Source of the DNA: Salinimicrobium sp049680855
GTDB lineage: Bacteria > Bacteroidota > Bacteroidia > Flavobacteriales > Flavobacteriaceae
Length of the DNA stretch: 64,000 nt
Direction of reading: 5' to 3'
Assembly: GCF_049680855.1 (NCBI RefSeq)
Contig: NZ_JBMPGS010000007.1
Coordinates: 1 to 64,000, forward strand
Within the stretch, counting starts at the first letter, position 1, and each line of letters begins with the position of its first letter. Below are positions 60,413-64,000 of the stretch, in pieces. The notes under the pieces are model-generated. The model was not told the DNA's origin and searched no databases. It worked only from the letters and a program-made list of their open reading frames with translations. The position numbers were made by a program, and so were the translations under genes.

Positions 60413-60452
60413 GTTACCAAAATGTCACTATTACTTTTTGTCACAAAGTTAC
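60413..60452. promoter_or_regulatory. cluster of (G/A)TYAC repeats, candidate HxlR operator
   Basis: Five copies of (G/A)T(T/C)AC start at 60413, 60424, 60430, 60440 and 60448, overlapping the HxlR -7 element. Such clustered repeats between an HxlR gene and its divergent target are a natural operator candidate. Not experimentally supported. Confidence 0.4.
60444..60451 (-). promoter_or_regulatory. -7 promoter element TAACTTTG for the HxlR gene
   Basis: Exact TAnnTTTG on the minus strand, 42 bases before the chosen HxlR ATG (60402). Confidence 0.55.
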
Positions 60453-60472
60453 TTTTTTTAATCAATAGCTTT

Positions 60473-60480
60473 TACCTTTG
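60473..60480 (+). promoter_or_regulatory. -7 promoter element TACCTTTG for the nitroreductase gene
   Basis: Exact TAnnTTTG 18 bases before the nitroreductase ATG, leaving a leader of about 11 bases. Confidence 0.6.
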
Positions 60481-60498
60481 CAAAAAAAAATACCGAAT

Positions 60499-61149
60499 AT
60501 GAGTTTAGTAGAAGATCTTCAATGGCGCTATGCCACCAAAAAAATGAATGGCAAAAAAGTGCCTCAGGAAAAAATAGATTATATTTTAGAAGCTGCCCGT
60601 CTGGCTCCTTCTTCCTCAGGTTTACAACCTTATAAGATCATCGTTATTACAGATAAGGCCCTGTTGGAAAAGATTAAAGGCATTGCCTGGAACCAGGGTC
60701 AAATTACAGATTGTTCACATTTATTGGTTTTTGCAGCCTGGGATGGGTATAGTGATGAACGGATAACGAATGTTTTTAACTACACCCTGGATCAACGCAA
60801 ATTACCCCACAGCACCATGGATGAATACAAGGAAAGACTTTGGAGCTTGTATGAGCCTTTGGGACAGGAGTGGCACGCGCACCATGCCGCTAAACAAAGC
60901 TATATAGCTTTTGGTCTGGCAATTGCAGCTGCGGCAGAACAAAAAGTAGATGCTACTCCTATAGAAGGATTTATTCCTGAAGAACTAGACCAGCTTTTAC
61001 AATTGTCGGGGAGTGGGTACAAAAGCACTTTATTATTGCCCCTAGGTTATAGGGAAGATGAGAATGACTGGTTAGTAAGCATGAAAAAAGTTCGTACCCC
61101 AAAAGAAGATTTCGTTACAGAGCTAACGTTAGAGGACGTAGCCTCATAA
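60499..61149 (+). CDS. NAD(P)H-dependent nitroreductase family protein
   Basis: 216 residues from the ATG at 60499 (MSLVEDLQWRYATKKMNG); an upstream ATG would start within or before the -7 element. NfsB/NfnB-like fold: RYATKKMNG, ARLAPSSSGLQPYKIIVIT, HHAAKQSYIAFGLAIAAAAEQKVDATPIEGF and LLLPLGYREDEND form the FMN site. Paralogue of the protein at 12852-13481 but closer to the classical NfsB pattern (its SSSGLQP replaces TSYGLQP). Divergent from an HxlR regulator, as in Bacillus HypR-HypO, where the reductase answers disulfide or electrophile stress. Confidence 0.9.
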   Translation: MSLVEDLQWRYATKKMNGKKVPQEKIDYILEAARLAPSSSGLQPYKIIVITDKALLEKIKGIAWNQGQITDCSHLLVFAAWDGYSDERITNVFNYTLDQRKLPHSTMDEYKERLWSLYEPLGQEWHAHHAAKQSYIAFGLAIAAAAEQKVDATPIEGFIPEELDQLLQLSGSGYKSTLLLPLGYREDENDWLVSMKKVRTPKEDFVTELTLEDVAS

Positions 61150-61207
61150 TGAGGCTCCTGTAAAAAAACAACAGGAGAAATTTTCATGAATAATTTCATA
61201 CGATAAG

Positions 61208-61240
61208 AAGGAAGCCGTCTTAAAAAGGGACGGTTTTTTC
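61208..61240 (+). terminator. rho-independent terminator of the nitroreductase gene
   Basis: GCCGTC/GACGG-T hairpin followed by TTTTTTCTTTT, about 60 bases after the stop. Confidence 0.75.
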
Positions 61241-61355
61241 TTTTAAGATTGGCACCTAAAAAAAATAAAGCAGGTTTAGGAAGGCTCAGGCTGTCTCACA
61301 GGGCTTCAAAATTTTTTCTCCAGCGTCGTATGACTTATCCAGGAAGGACATTACT

Positions 61356-64000
61356 CTATGCCTCCAACGGCCAGTCCTTATACTGCCCCTCCGCCTGCTC
61401 AATCACTTCCTTTAGTAAATTATCCAGTTCAGAAAATGGTACTTTTCCCCGTAATTCTCTTTTCACTGCCAGCCGAATGGCAGCGCGGGCGTCTTCTTTT
61501 TTGGTCCAGTCGAGTTGGAGGTTTTTCTTGACGGAGTATACCACTTTATGCACCAGGTCCTGTATGGGTCCGCTTTGGTTGAGTAACTTTTCGTTGGCCG
61601 ATAAAAGGTCATAGAAAGCCAGTTCGTCTTCGGTTAAACCGAGTTGTTTGGTCCTGATGTCATCCTGCTGAAATTCATTGGCAATATCCAGCAGGTGCTT
61701 GATGGCCGCAATGGAATCCAGGGAATTCCTGTGGTAGTTACTCAGCACTTTTTCCAGCTCTTCTTTCAGTTTGCGCATCCGGCGGATGTTCTTTGGCATT
61801 CGCACCCGTATCTCGTCATTGATGATCCTGCGCAGCAATTCTACTTTTATGTTCTCGTCGCCTTTTTCTTTTACGATGGCCTGGAACCGATCGTCTACTA
61901 TGGAAATATCGATCTTGTCCAGATTATACATTTTTGCCAGGTCTACAATTTCTTGCGATTCGAGGGATTTGCTTATCAGGTCTTTAATCTTTTCATTCTT
62001 CTCCCTGCGGGGGCCGGGAGGGAATTTTATCTTTCTTATGAGTTGCCTGATCTTCTGAATGATCGCCAGCTCTTCCTGTATGTCCCAGATGCGGGGATCG
62101 GAACTGGTCATTGCCACCAGCTCTGCCAGCTTTCGCTCTTCAAGCAAAAAGGCATCGGTAACGGCATCAGATTTTAAAAGGCTGTTCACTTTAGTGTTTG
62201 ACCATTTCATCCGGTCCATGGAGGACATTGCATTGATGGTTTCCGCATCAAATTCTCCCACCAGATCCTTCACTTTCTCAAACTGCTCCAGGCACACTTC
62301 TACCGCGCCTTCAAGATCCAAAGTCGGTTTTCCTTCCCCGCCTCCGGCGGTGTATTTCTTGGTGGCTTCGGCCAGAAAGCCGGAGATCCCTATAAAATCT
62401 ACCACCAGTCCGTTGGGTTTTTCTCCGAAAACCCGGTTTACCCTTGCAATCGCCTGCATCAGGTTATGGCCTTTCAATATCTTATTCACATACATCGTAT
62501 GGGCGCAGGGGGCATCAAAGCCCGTGAGCCACATATCGCGAACGATGACGATCTTTAGCGGATCCTCAGGCGTTCGGAAACGCTTTTTAATGGCTTCCAT
62601 CGCTTCTTTGGTGCGTATGTGTGGATTCCAGTCTGTAGGATCTTTGCTGATGTTCCCTGTCTTTATCACGGCTATCTCAGGGCATCCTTCCAGTGCGATT
62701 AGCGCATTGTACATTTTTACGCAGTTCCGCCGACTCATACACACGATCATCGCTTTTCCCGGCAAAGTTGCTGTTCTTTTGGTATAATGGGTAAGAATAT
62801 CTGCAGCCACACGATTTACACGGTCATTGGCCCCGGCGGCATCTTCTATCGCAGCCCAAACGGCATTGTTTTCCTCGTCCTCATCTTCTTCCATTTCATC
62901 CAGCTCCTTATCATATTTGGCTTTGATGTTGAGCGGTACCATTTTTGGCTCGTAATAAATGGGCACCGTGGCACCGTCTTCCACGGCCTGTTTGATATCG
63001 TAAGTGTGAATGGTGGGGCCAAATACCTGTTGGGTATCGGCATCCTTGCCATCTACGGGAGTTCCGGTGAAGCCTATAAAGGAAGCATTGGGCAGGGCGC
63101 GTCTTATGTTCTGCGCAAAGCCGCCGCTATGGAATCCATACTGGGTGCGGTGGGCTTCATCTGCCATCACGATAAGGTTGGTACGTTCAGAAAGTACCGG
63201 GTGGGAGAGCTCTTTTCCCGAAGCCAATTCCTTTAACCGAAATTTCTCAATGGTGGTAAAGATCACCCCGCCGCCATCGGTGCTTAGCAGGGCCCGCAGC
63301 TCATCGGTGGTATCGGCGTGTTGTACGTGGCCCACCAGGTCTTTGCACAGCACAAAATTCTCATAGAGTTGCTGGTCCAGGTCATTGCGGTCTACCTGGA
63401 TGAGGATGGTGGGATTTTTCATTTCGGGCATTTGCCGCAGGATCCCGGTAAGGATGGCCATCGAAATGCTTTTGCCCGATCCTTGCGTGTGCCAGATCAC
63501 TCCCAGCCGGCCGTCGCCGTTGGGTTTTATAGTTGAAACCGCAGAGTCCACCGCTTTTTTGATACCCCAGTACTGGTGATATTTTGCGCCTTTCTTGATT
63601 ATTTTCCCATTGTGGTCTTCGTGGAAAATGAAGTTTTGCAGGTAGTTTAAGATGGTTTTCTTCGGAAATAATCCCTTCAGCAGGGTTTCCAGCTGAAGTT
63701 CCTGTTGCTGCTGAAGGTCATCCCCGTGCAGACTTTTCCACGGAGCAAACCATTTTAGGGAAGAGTTGTACATCCCGTGCAGGGTTTCCAGCCCATCTGA
63801 AACTACCGTGATGGCATTATAATCAAACAGCTGTGGAATATCCTGAATGTAATGTCCAATTTGCCCGTGCGCGTTTTCCACGCCCAGCTCAGGATCAAAC
63901 ATATTCTTGAATTCAAAAACGATGAGCGGAAGTCCATTAATGAAAACGAGCAAATCTGTGCGCCGGCTGTTCTTGCCAATGATCTTTACTTCATCTGCAC
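61356..64000 (-). CDS. hsdR: type I restriction enzyme R subunit, N-terminus beyond the window
   Basis: About 880 residues visible and the frame is open to base 64000, so the start is outside. From the visible N-terminal side: PD-(D/E)xK nuclease end (LPLIVFEFKNMFD), then the SF2 motor with Walker A HTQGSGKSIS, DEAH box ADEAHRTQYG, motif III GFTGTPV and motif VI QAIARVNRVFG, then a helical C-terminal domain (AVKRELRGKVPFSELDNLL) that docks to the modification complex. HsdR cleaves unmodified DNA after translocation with HsdM and HsdS, whose genes are presumably beyond the window. Motifs look intact. The 3' end is duplicated at 59729-60033. The G+C appears higher than most of the window. Confidence 0.95.
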   Translation of the reverse strand, partial: ADEVKIIGKNSRRTDLLVFINGLPLIVFEFKNMFDPELGVENAHGQIGHYIQDIPQLFDYNAITVVSDGLETLHGMYNSSLKWFAPWKSLHGDDLQQQQELQLETLLKGLFPKKTILNYLQNFIFHEDHNGKIIKKGAKYHQYWGIKKAVDSAVSTIKPNGDGRLGVIWHTQGSGKSISMAILTGILRQMPEMKNPTILIQVDRNDLDQQLYENFVLCKDLVGHVQHADTTDELRALLSTDGGGVIFTTIEKFRLKELASGKELSHPVLSERTNLIVMADEAHRTQYGFHSGGFAQNIRRALPNASFIGFTGTPVDGKDADTQQVFGPTIHTYDIKQAVEDGATVPIYYEPKMVPLNIKAKYDKELDEMEEDEDEENNAVWAAIEDAAGANDRVNRVAADILTHYTKRTATLPGKAMIVCMSRRNCVKMYNALIALEGCPEIAVIKTGNISKDPTDWNPHIRTKEAMEAIKKRFRTPEDPLKIVIVRDMWLTGFDAPCAHTMYVNKILKGHNLMQAIARVNRVFGEKPNGLVVDFIGISGFLAEATKKYTAGGGEGKPTLDLEGAVEVCLEQFEKVKDLVGEFDAETINAMSSMDRMKWSNTKVNSLLKSDAVTDAFLLEERKLAELVAMTSSDPRIWDIQEELAIIQKIRQLIRKIKFPPGPRREKNEKIKDLISKSLESQEIVDLAKMYNLDKIDISIVDDRFQAIVKEKGDENIKVELLRRIINDEIRVRMPKNIRRMRKLKEELEKVLSNYHRNSLDSIAAIKHLLDIANEFQQDDIRTKQLGLTEDELAFYDLLSANEKLLNQSGPIQDLVHKVVYSVKKNLQLDWTKKEDARAAIRLAVKRELRGKVPFSELDNLLKEVIEQAEGQYKDWPLEA

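Noticed and set aside
60403..60465. Longer N-terminus for the HxlR regulator
   Set aside because: It would begin upstream of the TAACTTTG promoter element for the same gene; the extra residues are not part of the HxlR domain.
1..64000. CRISPR arrays, insertion sequences, integrases, rRNA, riboswitches
   Set aside because: No regular spaced repeats, transposase or integrase frames, rRNA segments or recognisable riboswitch cores were seen on reading both strands; ribB has only 29 bases of upstream intergenic space, leaving no room for an FMN riboswitch.

Overview
This window is a single chromosomal stretch from a member of the Bacteroidetes, most likely the family Flavobacteriaceae (the Gramella / Salegentibacter / Salinimicrobium type). 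The evidence is low G+C, start codons mostly without Shine-Dalgarno sequences, many leaders carrying the Bacteroidetes -7 element TAnnTTTG, a TonB-dependent receptor with a carboxypeptidase-like N-terminal domain, Bacteroidetes families such as DUF4494 and DUF6952, and the flavobacterial gene order tpx-dgkA-ftsK-lolA-lptF/G-ribB. The species assignment is inference.

Layout. 1-1817: truncated TonB-dependent receptor (minus), then tRNA-Ser(UGA) with its terminator. 2.4-11.2 kb: DUF808 and DUF4494 proteins, an NAD(P)-binding/DUF2867 protein, a minus-strand operon (SDR dehydrogenase, NAD(P)H oxidoreductase, small membrane protein), and a two-gene bacterial NHEJ operon, ku-ligD. 11.3-22.5 kb: an AraC regulator, a nitroreductase, then a long minus-strand block with housekeeping genes (ribB with a decayed GTP-cyclohydrolase domain, lptF/G-like permease, lolA-like carrier, ftsK, alpha/beta hydrolase, dgkA, tpx) and a peroxiredoxin-thioredoxin-DUF6952 operon. 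22.7-27.7 kb: NhaC antiporter, deoC-deoD, and a Cys/Met PLP enzyme divergent from an Lrp regulator. 27.8-28.7 kb: a secreted protein gene split by an assembly junction, one N flanked by a perfect 127-bp repeat. 28.8-43.9 kb: lpd, aldose epimerase, glycogen synthase, glutathione peroxidase, glycogen phosphorylase, PhzF, SLC13 transporter, S41 lipoprotein peptidase, and an exonuclease/GIY-YIG fusion. 44-57.6 kb: processive GT2 glycosyltransferase, a lipoprotein/helical-protein pair, large-subunit catalase, a 1496-residue protein built of two UvrA-like units, a lipoprotein and a hybrid histidine kinase.

58-64 kb looks like an accessory/defence segment: a three-gene HipBST-like toxin-antitoxin module with two candidate operators, a decayed copy of an hsdR 3' end, a divergent HxlR regulator/nitroreductase pair, and a type I restriction hsdR that runs off the window. 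The two hsdR 3' ends flank the HxlR/nitroreductase cassette, which points to insertion or recombination there.

Two patterns cut across genes. About a dozen intergenic hairpins share a palindromic core close to AAAAATGNCATTTTT inside stems that differ from site to site but stay complementary. Functions for coping with oxidative or DNA damage are frequent (Ku/LigD, Tpx, peroxiredoxin, thioredoxin, glutathione peroxidase, catalase, the UvrA-like protein, several flavin reductases). No CRISPR array, insertion sequence, prophage or rRNA was seen.
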